From positions 1-37,098 of the forward strand of contig DXZO01000050.1 of NCBI GenBank assembly GCA_019419625.1: DNA of 37,098 bases, given 5' to 3'. The translations under genes and the position numbers were made by a program. Origin of the DNA: Collinsella sp. (GTDB lineage Bacteria; Actinomycetota; Coriobacteriia; Coriobacteriales; Coriobacteriaceae). The notes under the pieces were generated by a model that was not told the origin of the DNA, did not search any database, and saw nothing but the letters and a program-made list of their open reading frames with translations. Position 1 is the first letter of the stretch, and every line of letters begins with the position of its first letter. Below are positions 19,940 through 27,883 of the stretch, one piece after another.

Positions 19940-21784
19940 CTAGGCCTCCTTGGTCGTAGAAATAGAACCGGACGATACTTCGACAGGTCCGCCAAAAGTA
20001 CGGGCAGCCGCGGCTCCACCGGCAAGCGGAGTCGCCATCTGGGCTTTTGTGCGTCGCGGTGCCGAAACGGGAAGTTCAAAGGCAAAGCCCATCGCAAGCA
20101 AAAACCACGTAAGCGTATAGGTTGCAACCAGAGCGGCAACAAGGCCGCCCATCACGGCGCGTTGGGAAAATACGCTACATGCAGTCACAACCAGTACCGG
20201 AACCTCGCAGGCAGAAAGCGCAAGCACACCCTGCAGGAACCCCGAGCGCCGATCGCGCGCAAGTGCCCCCGCGGCAACGCCGGCTATGCCTGGTAGCGCC
20301 AACGCCAGTGCGGCAATAATACCCGGTAGCGACCCAGACCACACGAGCGATCCCAAAGTCGCCGTCACGCGAGCGCCCGACGCCAGCAGCGCGGCCGAAA
20401 CCACGACCACAGCCCAAACCACGCCACAGACGACCGTCGCGCCGACCATCAGCGCGCGACGAACCGCGCGGCCAGACGCATCCATGGGGCACGGCGTGAG
20501 TGGCTCGCCGCGGAGCGAACGACCGACATTTTGCGCATAGTGGTCACAAAACGCCGAGAGCGCCGCCTCGACCGCCGCCGGCTCGGGACGATCTTTTTGA
20601 TGGCTGGACAGACAGGCCATCACCACGTCGAACAGCTGGGCATCGACAAACGCCAGCGCATCGCGTAGCTCTTCGGAATCCGGCTCAAGCCCTAGCTGCT
20701 GGGCCTGCTCGGCCGCGGCGAGCGCCACATCGGGCTCACGACGAAGCAGCTGAGTCAAATCACAACCGGGCGCATGGGCACCAATGGGATAGTCGGGCCG
20801 CGTGTCCATCTTGAGACGGTAGGGGCTCGCGATGTCGCGCGTCTTTTTGCGCGAACCCGAGGTGCCCGAAGTGCTCGGCGCGGCTTCGTATGGCGCGATG
20901 CCGACAATGAGCTCGTAAACCGTGCTTGCCGCGGCATAGACGTCAATCGCCGGCGACATACGCAAAGCGCGCAGGTCGGGAATATCGTCGGTGAGCATCT
21001 CGGGCGGGGCATAGGCAACCGTCGCGCGACGCAGCGTGGCATAACGCTCCGTAAACGACGCCTTGCCGCCGGTACCGGCCACGGCCGACGCAGGCTCAAG
21101 CGCCAGCGACGAGCCAAAGTCGATCAGGCACAGGTCAAAGGTGCCCTCGGCAAGCTGCCGGTCAAGCGGTAAACGCGCCGTACGCACCATAATATTAGCG
21201 GGCGAGATATCGCGATGGACAAAGCCCTCGCCCACCAGGCTCATGCGGCAGAGCAGGTCGAACAGGTCGCGCCCCAAGCGCGCCGCCACAAGCGGCGATA
21301 GGCGGCCGGCATCGTCCACGGCAAAGCGCGAGCGCAAGCGGGCGAGCGTCTCGCCCTCGACCCATTCCATGACAATTGCAGGCACACCGTCAACCTCGCC
21401 CCAGCCATAGAGGCGGGGAAAGCCCTTAAGGCCCGAAAGGGCGCGATGGCATTCATATTCCTCGCGAAATGCCGCTTTGAACTTGGCGACCAGCGCCTCA
21501 TGGGCGGCATCGTCGTCGAACTCATCGCGCGTCGGCAAGATGAGCTGTTTGAGTGCCACGGCCTCGCCTTGGGCGTTGACGGCACGCGTCACGCGGCCGA
21601 TACCGCCACGGCGCATGGTGGCATCGTCGGCAAACAGCATCGTAAAACGACGCAGATAGGCAGGCAGTTCGTCCTGACCGAGCGCAATGGCCGGCTCAAA
21701 CCCGTCGACACGCGCCAGGCGCAAGCCGACCATGGGATCGCGACCGAGCGATTGTGGTGTGGTGGATGCAAGATCGGTCATCAT
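19940..21784 (-). CDS. Membrane Ser/Thr protein kinase with multi-spanning C-terminus
   Basis: A 614-residue Hanks-type kinase. The catalytic domain (about 50-380) shows a glycine-rich loop at GGIGRV, ATP-anchoring Lys79 in VALK, the catalytic loop HRDISPANIM (190-199), the metal-binding IDFGSS (221-226), APPEM, and a helix F aspartate in PAIDVYAAAS. Instead of the usual single span and PASTA repeats there are about five membrane segments (about 445-600), so it has little extracellular domain and is unlikely to sense muropeptides. A helical insert lies between kinase and membrane parts. Start codons ATGATG overlap the stop of the upstream gene as ATGATGA; the FHA gene follows after three bases. 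No cognate phosphatase is in the window. Confidence 0.85.
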   Translation of the reverse strand: MMTDLASTTPQSLGRDPMVGLRLARVDGFEPAIALGQDELPAYLRRFTMLFADDATMRRGGIGRVTRAVNAQGEAVALKQLILPTRDEFDDDAAHEALVAKFKAAFREEYECHRALSGLKGFPRLYGWGEVDGVPAIVMEWVEGETLARLRSRFAVDDAGRLSPLVAARLGRDLFDLLCRMSLVGEGFVHRDISPANIMVRTARLPLDRQLAEGTFDLCLIDFGSSLALEPASAVAGTGGKASFTERYATLRRATVAYAPPEMLTDDIPDLRALRMSPAIDVYAAASTVYELIVGIAPYEAAPSTSGTSGSRKKTRDIASPYRLKMDTRPDYPIGAHAPGCDLTQLLRREPDVALAAAEQAQQLGLEPDSEELRDALAFVDAQLFDVVMACLSSHQKDRPEPAAVEAALSAFCDHYAQNVGRSLRGEPLTPCPMDASGRAVRRALMVGATVVCGVVWAVVVVSAALLASGARVTATLGSLVWSGSLPGIIAALALALPGIAGVAAGALARDRRSGFLQGVLALSACEVPVLVVTACSVFSQRAVMGGLVAALVATYTLTWFLLAMGFAFELPVSAPRRTKAQMATPLAGGAAAARTFGGPVEVSSGSISTTKEA

Positions 21785-22686
21785 AGGGCAAGCGCCGCCA
21801 CGTTATTGTTGAAGTTACCGAGCGCGACGTCATCATCGCCGTAATGGCCGACCCATTGACATAGGTTGGTGTAACAGCCCCACAGATTGGCATACTGCTG
21901 ATACCACTTTGACCGGGGCGAGAATGTCTGACGACCGAACTCGGCTCGAATGACAAACATCTCCCCGACCAGGCTGTCGCACGGCCTGGGATCTCCCGTA
22001 GAGTTATAGGTCGAAACCACGTCATTGGCACGAGAAACATAGCCGTCGAGCATGTTGTACTTGGTCACAAGCCAACGGTGAATGCTCTCTTCCTCAGCAG
22101 CGGAAAGGCCACCGGAGTTTGCATCGTTGTCAGTGTTGCCGCCCGTCGAGCCGCCGTTTCCAGACCCTCCGGCAGAGGAACCCGACCCAGAGCCGCCGCC
22201 CGAACTCGATGAATCCGAGCCGGAGCCAGAAGTATCCGAGCTACCGGGCTTTCCGGACTGCTGGGCGTCCTGTTCCTTCTGCTGCTCGACCTTATTCACC
22301 GTTGCCGCCACGCTATTGTTGGACAACCGATCGATGATCTTGGTGTTGGTGAGCACGATGGTTTTGCCATTGGCAAGCGTGACTTCGTTGTCCGGGGCCT
22401 CGGCGCCGTCCGCGTCGTCGGTGCCAAACACAATATGCGCGACCACACTTGCCCAAGCATATCCAGTCGTGGTGCCCAGATCACTTTTGACCTCATGCCC
22501 CACGCGCGGTTCGCGTGCGGCATGTGCCTGCATCATGGACGGCACGGTCATGCCATAGGCAGAAACGCCAGCTATGACCAGCACCAGCGAGCAAGACAGC
22601 AGTGCGTACGCCCGCGGCGCCAAGCCCAGTCGGCGTCGCATGCGCACCGCGGTGCCGCGCTTTGTCTGAGTGCCACCGGGCCGCAT
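21781..22686 (-). CDS. Membrane-anchored protein with Gly/Ser linker, kinase operon
   Basis: A 301-residue protein I do not recognise. A basic N-terminus is followed by one membrane segment (about 26-46), an extracellular stretch including TLANGKTIVLTN, then a low-complexity Ser/Gly/Asp linker (about 143-190), and a C-terminal helical domain with two cysteines and many aromatic residues. The topology suggests an outward-facing domain on a flexible tether, perhaps attached to or probing the cell wall. The ATG at 22686 is chosen because GGAGGAGAA precedes it; longer readings run through a terminator-like hairpin. It is the first gene of the operon with the kinase and FHA protein and overlaps the kinase start, so it may be the sensor or target of that kinase. 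Confidence 0.7.
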   Translation of the reverse strand: MRPGGTQTKRGTAVRMRRRLGLAPRAYALLSCSLVLVIAGVSAYGMTVPSMMQAHAAREPRVGHEVKSDLGTTTGYAWASVVAHIVFGTDDADGAEAPDNEVTLANGKTIVLTNTKIIDRLSNNSVAATVNKVEQQKEQDAQQSGKPGSSDTSGSGSDSSSSGGGSGSGSSAGGSGNGGSTGGNTDNDANSGGLSAAEEESIHRWLVTKYNMLDGYVSRANDVVSTYNSTGDPRPCDSLVGEMFVIRAEFGRQTFSPRSKWYQQYANLWGCYTNLCQWVGHYGDDDVALGNFNNNVAALAL

Positions 22687-22701
22687 GCGTTCTCCTCCAA
22701 C

Positions 22702-22726
22702 AAAAACACGCCGCTCGGGAGCGGCG
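22702..22726 (-). terminator. Terminator-like hairpin directly before a ribosome binding site
   Basis: Eight-base perfect GC-rich arms (22719-22726 and 22709-22716, two-base loop) run on the minus strand into GTGTTTTTGTT, immediately followed by the GGAGGAG of the Gly/Ser-linker protein gene. A separate hairpin closer to recR probably ends that transcript, so this one may act as a leader attenuator for the kinase operon. Confidence 0.6.
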
Positions 22727-22746
22727 CATTCATTCGAATCCATATT

Positions 22747-22786
22747 TGAGTGTATCAGCGAACCCAAAAGGTTGCGCAACGAATGG
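22747..22786 (-). promoter_or_regulatory. Possible promoter of the kinase operon
   Basis: On the minus strand TTGCGC (22781-22786 region) is followed after about 19 bases by TACACT (about 22756-22761). Both boxes are imperfect and the spacing is slightly long. It lies between the recR end and the terminator-like leader hairpin, where a promoter is needed. Confidence 0.25.
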
Positions 22787-22864
22787 GCAAATTAAGGATG
22801 CGAGTGGAAGCATCCATGCGATAAGCGGATACAAAGCATCTTTGTTGCACAACAAACTTACAGT

Positions 22865-22894
22865 CGCACGGGGAAATTATGACTACCCCGTGCG
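22865..22894 (-). terminator. Probable terminator of the ybaB-recR unit
   Basis: Nine-base perfect arms CGCACGGGG (22865-22873) and CCCCGTGCG (22886-22894), about 38 bases past the recR stop. On the minus strand the tail is ACTGTAAGTTTGTTG, which is T-rich but not a pure T-run. Confidence 0.5.
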
Positions 22895-22931
22895 TCGCGA
22901 GGAAAACATACGGCAGGAGCAGGCTCGCCAC

Positions 22932-23528
22932 CTAAATCGTGCGACGGGCCTCGATGGCGCGCCCAAGCGTAAGCTCGTCGGCATACTCCAGGTCGCCGCC
23001 CACGGGCAGGCCGCTCGCCAGACGCGATACCTCAACGCCCAGCGGCTTGATAGTGCGGGCCAGGTAGCTCGCCGTGGTCTCGCCCTCGATATTGGGGTTG
23101 GTGGCGATGATGACCTCGTGGATGTCCTCGTGGCCCAAGCGTGCCAGCAGCTCACGAATGTGCAGCTGCTCGGGGCCAATCTTGTCCATGGGACTGATCA
23201 CGCCGCCCAATACGTGGTAGAGACCATGGTAGCTGCCCGTGCGCTCAATCGCCTGGACATCGCGCGGCTCGCCCACCACGCAAATGCGAGTGGTATCGCG
23301 CATCGAATCCTGGCAGATGGAGCACTCGTCGGCCGTGGCGTAGTTAAAGCAGCGGCTGCAAAAGTGAACCTCCTGCTTAACCTCCAGGATGGCCTCGGCC
23401 AGGCGACGCGCCTCCTCGGCGTCAGCCTCCAACAGGTAATAGGCGATGCGCTGGGCCGACTTGGGACCAATGCCCGGCAGGCGGCCCAGCTCATCGAGCA
23501 ATTTTTGCAGACTGTGATTCGCACTCAT
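22932..23528 (-). CDS. recR: Recombination mediator RecR
   Basis: A 198-residue RecR, which with RecO (and RecF) loads RecA onto gapped single-stranded DNA. Visible are the N-terminal helix-hairpin-helix RLPGIGPKSAQRIA (16-29), the zinc finger with Cys57, Cys60, Cys69 and Cys72, and the Toprim domain (about 80-175) with VVGEPRDV and NIEGETTASYL. The length is exactly that of the family. It follows ybaB after 13 bases on the same strand, the standard ybaB-recR order. Confidence 0.96.
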   Translation of the reverse strand: MSANHSLQKLLDELGRLPGIGPKSAQRIAYYLLEADAEEARRLAEAILEVKQEVHFCSRCFNYATADECSICQDSMRDTTRICVVGEPRDVQAIERTGSYHGLYHVLGGVISPMDKIGPEQLHIRELLARLGHEDIHEVIIATNPNIEGETTASYLARTIKPLGVEVSRLASGLPVGGDLEYADELTLGRAIEARRTI

Positions 23529-23541
23529 ATATATGCGTGTC

Positions 23542-23862
23542 TTAGAACGGCATGCCCGGGATGTTGAGGCCGCCGGTGATGGCGCCCATCTGCTTGTTGG
23601 CGAGCTCGTTGACGCCGCGGACGGCCTCGTTGACGGCAGCCATGATCATGTCCTGCAGCATATCGACGTCCTCGGGATCGAGGGCATCGGGGTCGATGGT
23701 GAGGTTGACGAGCTCCATCTCGCCGTTAACGGTCACCTTGACCATGCCGCCGCCGGCAGAGGCGTCGACGGTCTGGGACTTGAGGTTCTCCTGCGCGGCG
23801 GCAAGCTGCTCCTGCATCTTGCGAGCCTGCTTCATCATCTGCTGCATGTTCATACCGGCCAT
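23542..23862 (-). CDS. ybaB: YbaB/EbfC nucleoid-associated protein
   Basis: A 106-residue YbaB/EbfC-type DNA-binding protein that forms tweezer-like dimers on the nucleoid. The Met/Gln-rich N-terminal helix (MNMQQMMKQARKMQEQL), the central strand region VKVTVNGEMELVNLTIDP and the C-terminal helix are typical, as is the place directly before recR. The ATG at 23862 follows AAAGGAG. In most genomes dnaX lies immediately upstream; here about 1.4 kb of other genes separates them. Confidence 0.93.
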   Translation of the reverse strand: MAGMNMQQMMKQARKMQEQLAAAQENLKSQTVDASAGGGMVKVTVNGEMELVNLTIDPDALDPEDVDMLQDMIMAAVNEAVRGVNELANKQMGAITGGLNIPGMPF

Positions 23863-24039
23863 GATGGCTCCTTTACGTGCGGCCGCGCGCCGAGCTGCAA
23901 GGGCAGCCGGAGCACGGCGGGACTTTCAAACTCAAAAATCGTACCACGGCGCGGGGCAAGCAAGCGGGGCGGACACGCTACCTCAGTCGATATACATGTC
24001 CTCTAGCGAAACGAGCCACCCAAGACTATGCAAGGCCGA

Positions 24040-24059
24040 ATTATGCAAGGTTGCATAAT
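24040..24059. promoter_or_regulatory. Operator-like palindrome ATTATGCAA-GG-TTGCATAAT
   Basis: Nine-base perfect arms around a two-base centre, the size of a dimeric regulator's site. An extra half-site copy, TATGCAAGG, lies 15 bases to the left (24027-24035) in the same orientation as the left arm. It sits in the divergent region between ybaB and the small membrane protein gene, about 100 bases before the latter's -10 box. No T-run follows, so it is not a terminator. Confidence 0.5.
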
Positions 24060-24161
24060 ATCGCATACTCAATCTAGTAGAGCCGAATCCGGCATTTCAT
24101 GTGTGCCACTAAATAGCTAAATGCCAAACCGCTACTCGAGGCGGAGCACATGGCGGCAGGG

Positions 24162-24167
24162 TATAAT
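24162..24167 (+). promoter_or_regulatory. -10 box TATAAT of the small membrane protein gene
   Basis: A consensus TATAAT lies 34 bases before the ATG at 24202. No good -35 box is found at 16-18 bases upstream, so the promoter may depend on an activator or be recognised mainly by its -10. Confidence 0.45.
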
Positions 24168-24201
24168 TTGATTGTCATAGATTGCAATTTGGAGGTGCCC
24201 C

Positions 24202-24678
24202 ATGAATGCCCCCGACGCGCTCCAAAACATCCGCTCAAAACACCCCGTTGCATATGTGGTTCTCTATCTCTTTGTCGGCTGGGCATTGCTGGTTGTCATC
24301 ACCCATGCTATAGCCTTTGGAGCAGAACTGCTGATAGCCAGCTCGGACCAGCCCACCGTCAAATGGGAAGCGACCGATGAATGCACCGATGGAACCCGAA
24401 CCATTTACTACAACAGCCCGTCCCTCTACCAAGAGTTCAAGGTCAAGATAAAGGACTCCAAGATTGTCGATGCCGAACTGGGCTCTTTATTTACAATCGG
24501 AGCAACCGTCAACGCCGAGCAAGTCGAGTACACGGACAGCCGCGCGACGTATCGTGTCGACCTCAGCACCCTAGGCCGACCGTCACGCATCTGCCTGCTC
24601 GAATGCGAGACACGCGGCACCACGCTACACATGTCCGAAATTCAAATGCGCCCGGATAAAGAGCCCCTAAAGGGCTAG
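24202..24678 (+). CDS. Small single-span membrane protein, unknown function
   Basis: A 158-residue protein I do not recognise. One membrane segment (about 17-40) follows a short cytoplasmic tail; the remaining 110 residues should lie outside and look beta-rich with several charged strands (QEFKVKIKDSKIVDAELG, EYTDSRATYRVDLS) and three cysteines, two of them close together in CLLEC. ATG at 24202 has GGAGGTG at good spacing, and a TATAAT box lies upstream, so it is probably a real single-gene unit. It is oriented opposite to its neighbours and sits between dnaX and ybaB, which are usually adjacent, so it looks like part of an insertion. Confidence 0.7.
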   Translation: MNAPDALQNIRSKHPVAYVVLYLFVGWALLVVITHAIAFGAELLIASSDQPTVKWEATDECTDGTRTIYYNSPSLYQEFKVKIKDSKIVDAELGSLFTIGATVNAEQVEYTDSRATYRVDLSTLGRPSRICLLECETRGTTLHMSEIQMRPDKEPLKG

Positions 24679-24703
24679 GGGTCCTAAGCCCAGCAAGCGA
24701 TTC

Positions 24704-24976
24704 TCAACAGTAAAACGACAGCCCACCGGTTGCTTCTTTCCAGCGTTTGCAAATCAGCGCATGGTTAGATGAAACAAACTGCATGATATCGCGTAAATCC
24801 CGAGCAGGAATATCGCCCTTGTTATGGGCCAGCTTGCATCCGCCGGAGCGGGTAAGCCATATCTTGGTTGCCTCGGCAGTGGGGCGCTTGACCGCAACGT
24901 GAACATGGACAGGTTCGCCGTTCTCCCCCGTCCAGAAGAAGATGATGTACGGCCCGAGTCGAAACAGACTAGGCAT
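24704..24976 (-). CDS. DUF4160-family protein
   Basis: A 90-residue protein whose N-terminus MPSLFRLGPYIIFFW followed by GEPVHVHVAV fits the DUF4160 family, small proteins commonly paired with a second small gene (often DUF2442) and suspected, without firm proof, to be toxin-antitoxin-like. The later part carries LAHNKGDIPARDLRDIM. The ATG at 24976 lies inside the last codons of the preceding gene, an eight-base overlap that implies coupled translation. A longer upstream frame has no family resemblance and overlaps the partner completely, so I reject it. It ends head-to-head with the plus-strand membrane protein gene, only 25 bases away. Confidence 0.7.
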   Translation of the reverse strand: MPSLFRLGPYIIFFWTGENGEPVHVHVAVKRPTAEATKIWLTRSGGCKLAHNKGDIPARDLRDIMQFVSSNHALICKRWKEATGGLSFYC

Positions 24977-25229
24977 AGACTCGTCCGCCTTCGTAGGCAA
25001 AACGCAGGATGAGCGGGGCATTGTTGCGCACGAAATCATCGAGTTCTTTGAGGTCCGCTTCGCTAAAGCCCTCGCGTGACACCCAATTGAATGCCGGCAA
25101 GATGCACTCCGCCGTGTCAAAACCCCAATCGCGCGGGCGCTCCACAACAACCTTCACCGTGTTGTCCTCACGGACTTCGGAATACGAAACTTGCGTATCG
25201 TCCTCAAGGCGGACATATTCCCACATCAT
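24969..25229 (-). CDS. Partner of the DUF4160 gene, unknown small protein
   Basis: An 86-residue acidic protein: a beta-rich N-terminal half (VKVVVERPRDWGFD) and a C-terminal helix (EADLKELDDFVRNNAP). It occupies the place usually taken by a DUF2442-type partner of DUF4160, but I cannot confirm that family by eye. The ATG at 25229 (a second one follows at 25226) has GGAG seven bases upstream. It overlaps the DUF4160 gene by eight bases and follows the dnaX stop by 54 bases with a possible promoter between. A toxin-antitoxin role is only a guess from the pair layout. Confidence 0.6.
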   Translation of the reverse strand: MMWEYVRLEDDTQVSYSEVREDNTVKVVVERPRDWGFDTAECILPAFNWVSREGFSEADLKELDDFVRNNAPLILRFAYEGGRVYA

Positions 25230-25264
25230 AAGCTCGCTCCGTTCAAAGACGTCTCTTCTTGAGC

Positions 25265-25270
25265 AGTATA
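25265..25270 (-). promoter_or_regulatory. Possible -10 box for the DUF4160 pair
   Basis: TATACT on the minus strand, 35 bases before the ATG at 25229 and inside the short gap after dnaX. No convincing -35 was found. It would let the pair be transcribed independently of dnaX. Confidence 0.3.
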
Positions 25271-25283
25271 CCCGCCTGTACAG

Positions 25284-27767
25284 CTACTCCACCGGTTTGA
25301 AGATGGTGGACTGACCGAAGACGCTGCGGATGAGGGCTTTGGCCTCGTCCTCGGTCTGCGGGATGCTTGGGGCTGCGCCCTGATGGCCGAAGGGACTGCC
25401 CGCGCCGGGGTTGGACTCCCAGGGAGCTGCAGGAGCGTCCTCCTCTTTGGGGGCAGTTGCAGCGGGCTTGGGCGCGGGCGTCGCACCCGGCACGTCGAAC
25501 GGAGGCAGATCGTCCCCGCTCGCATCGCCTGCAAAGCCGCCGACCATGGCGTCATCGTAGGGCACCTGCTCGGATTCCCACGATGCAGACTGCGCAGACG
25601 GCTGAGCCTTGGGAGCGGACGCGCGCTCGGGCGCTCGGGGTGCGGGCTCGGTCGGGAGCTTGCCCGTGGCAGGAGCGCCAGCGGGGTTGTCGGAGCGCAG
25701 CCAGGGGGCTTTGCCCAGGTCGGATGACTTGGGCGCAGGCGCGGCGGCGGGCTTGGGCGCGGGGACCGGAGCAGCCTGTTTGGGCGCAGCGGGTTCAGGC
25801 GCCGACGGGGTCGGTGCCGCTACCGGCGCCGCTTGCTGCTGCGGCGCGCTGGCACTCGAGGACACAGGGGCCGCCGAGGACACGGGTTGCGGGTCCGCAG
25901 ATGCCGCAGCCCGTGCAGATGGAGAATGCTCCTCATGTTGAGGAGCCGGCGTGCCACCCCCATCCAGGACATAGTCGACGGCACGACGACCGAAGACCGC
26001 GCAGACCGTCGGCAGGACCACCGACTGCGTATCGGCGCGACCGAGCATCTTAATGGCAAAAGTCGAACCCGCGGGGAACGAGACCGTGAGCTTGGAGCCG
26101 TCGTCGGCCGTGGCGCGGGCGTTGAGCAAAAGCCCTGCGTAGGAAGCCTGACGCGCCTTGACACGCTCGACAACCTCGGCCCATTTGCGCTGCAGCTCTC
26201 CGGCATCCTCGACCGCGGGCGTCTCGGCAGCACCGGCGGCGGCAACCTGGGCGGCATTGTTGGACTGGGGCTTAGGTGCCGGAACGGTGGCAGGCGCGGA
26301 GGCCGCAACGGGCCGAGGCGTCGGAGCCGGCACAGACTGAGGTGCAGGCGCTGCAGGCTTGGAAGCCGACACGGACGCAGCACGAGACGCCGGCTGGGCC
26401 GCCGGAGCGGCAGCACCACGATCCCAAGGCATACCGCCCTGGCGCGCGGACGTAGCAGCAGGGGCAGCAGATGCCGCCGGAGCGGCAGCTCGGGCACCCG
26501 AGATAAGCGTCGGCTGCTGGGCGGCAGCGGGTACGGATGCTGCAGGCGCGGCGGCCTGAGCAGCAGCCACGCTCGCCGGCACCGCGGCATTGGCAACCAT
26601 GGCCTCCAGGCGTGCCACGCGCTCGGCCAATGCCTCAATCGTTATATCAGCCTCGGGACGTGCCAGGCGCGTGCAGGCGATCTCGAGCACCAGGCGCACA
26701 TCGCTCGCGCCCCTCATCTCCAGTGCGGCATCGTCGAGCACTGTCAGCACACGGGCCAGGCGGTCGGCAGGATGCTCGCCAAAGGCAGCGGCCTCGGCAG
26801 CAAGCGCCTCGGCCTGCTCGGAGCCGCCCTCAAACAGCTCGGCACGGGCACCGGCAACGCAGGCAACGTACACGTCACGCACATGCGCCACCAGGTCGCG
26901 CGTCAGTTCCAGCAGGTCGTTTCCTTCCTCGACCTGCGCACGAATCAGTCCATAGAGCTCGGCAACATCGCGATCGGCAATGGCGCGGGAAAACTCGCCC
27001 AGAATCTGGTCCGAAACCTCGCCTAAAAGCGAGCGGGCGTCGTCCGCATGCACAGAACCGTTGCCAAAGACGCTCAGCTGCTCCAGCGTGGACAACGCGT
27101 CGCGCATGCCGCCCTTTGCATGGCGCGCCACGATAGCCAGCGCCTCGTCGTCGTAATCGAAGCCCTCCTGCTCGCACACGTATGCCAGGCGATGCTCGAT
27201 ATCCTCGTTGCCGATGCGATGGAAATCGAAACGCTGGCAGCGTGAGAGGATGGTCTCCAGAATCTTTTGCGGGTCGGTGGTGCACAGCACAAAGATCACG
27301 TGTGCCGGCGGCTCCTCAAGCGTCTTGAGCAGCGCGTTGAACGCCGCCGTCGTGAGCATGTGAACCTCGTCGATGATATAGATCTTGTACTTGCCGCGCA
27401 CCGGAGCAAAGTTGACGGAGTTGATGATTTCCTCGCGCACGTTGTCCACGCCCGTACGGCTTGCGGCATCGAGCTCGTAGACATCCGGGTGGTTGCCCTC
27501 GGCAATGAGCTCGCACTCCTCGCAAGTACCGTCGGGCATGCAGCCGCTTGCACCCTCGGCGCGCGCTGCCTCGGCATTGCGGCACAGCAGCGCCTTGGCA
27601 AGGATGCGCGCCATGGTGGTCTTGCCCGTGCCGCGCGGTCCGCAGAACAGGTAGGCGTGGGACAGGCGTCCCTCGGTGATAGCGTGCTCGAGCGTCGAGA
27701 CGATATGCTGCTGGCCCACCACGGAGTCGAAGGTGAGCGGGCGATACTTTCGGTACAACGATTCCAT
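25284..27767 (-). CDS. dnaX: DNA polymerase III subunit gamma/tau
   Basis: An 827-residue clamp-loader ATPase. The AAA+ module shows the N-terminal RKYRPLTFDSVVGQ, Walker A GPRGTGKTT (43-51), zinc-binding Cys62, Cys76, Cys82 and Cys85, Walker B IIDEVHML (131-138), sensor I LCTTDP and the arginine finger SRC (175-177). The collar domain follows to about residue 370. The rest is a long Ala/Pro/Gln-rich tail, with a folded stretch in between (about 530-620, LQRKWAEVVERVKARQ onward) resembling the tau C-terminal region. The ATG at 27767 directly precedes the family's usual N-terminus and follows GGGGGAG; the longer frame does not. I saw no obvious frameshift signal for a separate gamma form. Divergent from the YcxB-like gene. 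Confidence 0.96.
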   Translation of the reverse strand: MESLYRKYRPLTFDSVVGQQHIVSTLEHAITEGRLSHAYLFCGPRGTGKTTMARILAKALLCRNAEAARAEGASGCMPDGTCEECELIAEGNHPDVYELDAASRTGVDNVREEIINSVNFAPVRGKYKIYIIDEVHMLTTAAFNALLKTLEEPPAHVIFVLCTTDPQKILETILSRCQRFDFHRIGNEDIEHRLAYVCEQEGFDYDDEALAIVARHAKGGMRDALSTLEQLSVFGNGSVHADDARSLLGEVSDQILGEFSRAIADRDVAELYGLIRAQVEEGNDLLELTRDLVAHVRDVYVACVAGARAELFEGGSEQAEALAAEAAAFGEHPADRLARVLTVLDDAALEMRGASDVRLVLEIACTRLARPEADITIEALAERVARLEAMVANAAVPASVAAAQAAAPAASVPAAAQQPTLISGARAAAPAASAAPAATSARQGGMPWDRGAAAPAAQPASRAASVSASKPAAPAPQSVPAPTPRPVAASAPATVPAPKPQSNNAAQVAAAGAAETPAVEDAGELQRKWAEVVERVKARQASYAGLLLNARATADDGSKLTVSFPAGSTFAIKMLGRADTQSVVLPTVCAVFGRRAVDYVLDGGGTPAPQHEEHSPSARAAASADPQPVSSAAPVSSSASAPQQQAAPVAAPTPSAPEPAAPKQAAPVPAPKPAAAPAPKSSDLGKAPWLRSDNPAGAPATGKLPTEPAPRAPERASAPKAQPSAQSASWESEQVPYDDAMVGGFAGDASGDDLPPFDVPGATPAPKPAATAPKEEDAPAAPWESNPGAGSPFGHQGAAPSIPQTEDEAKALIRSVFGQSTIFKPVE

Positions 27768-27883
27768 GGGTGCTCCCCCGGGTATACTGAGTCTTGTTGC
27801 CGCGGCGGCCATGCGGTCGCACGGCATACTGCATTCCATAATAACCCGTACGGCGAGCCCGCCGCGATAGGAGTCCAAAGAGC

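Larger units (their letters stand above)
23863..24201. other. Divergent intergenic region between ybaB and a membrane protein
   Basis: About 340 bases. It holds the ybaB promoter on one side and a TATAAT box for the plus-strand gene on the other, plus a perfect operator-like palindrome at 24040-24059. Base composition becomes more AT-rich rightward. No RNA gene was recognised; in particular I did not see the signal-recognition-particle RNA sometimes found near dnaX. Confidence 0.4.

Noticed and set aside
22731..22745. TTCGAATCC resembling a tRNA T-arm
   Set aside because: No matching acceptor, anticodon or D-arm around it; it lies in the leader of the Gly/Ser-linker protein gene.
25230..25290. 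Signal-recognition-particle RNA near dnaX
   Set aside because: The conserved tetraloop and GGAAGCAG-like segments were not found here or in the dnaX upstream gap.
25833..27026. A 397-codon plus frame opposite dnaX
   Set aside because: Arg/Gly-rich shadow of the Ala/Pro-rich DnaX tail read on the other strand.
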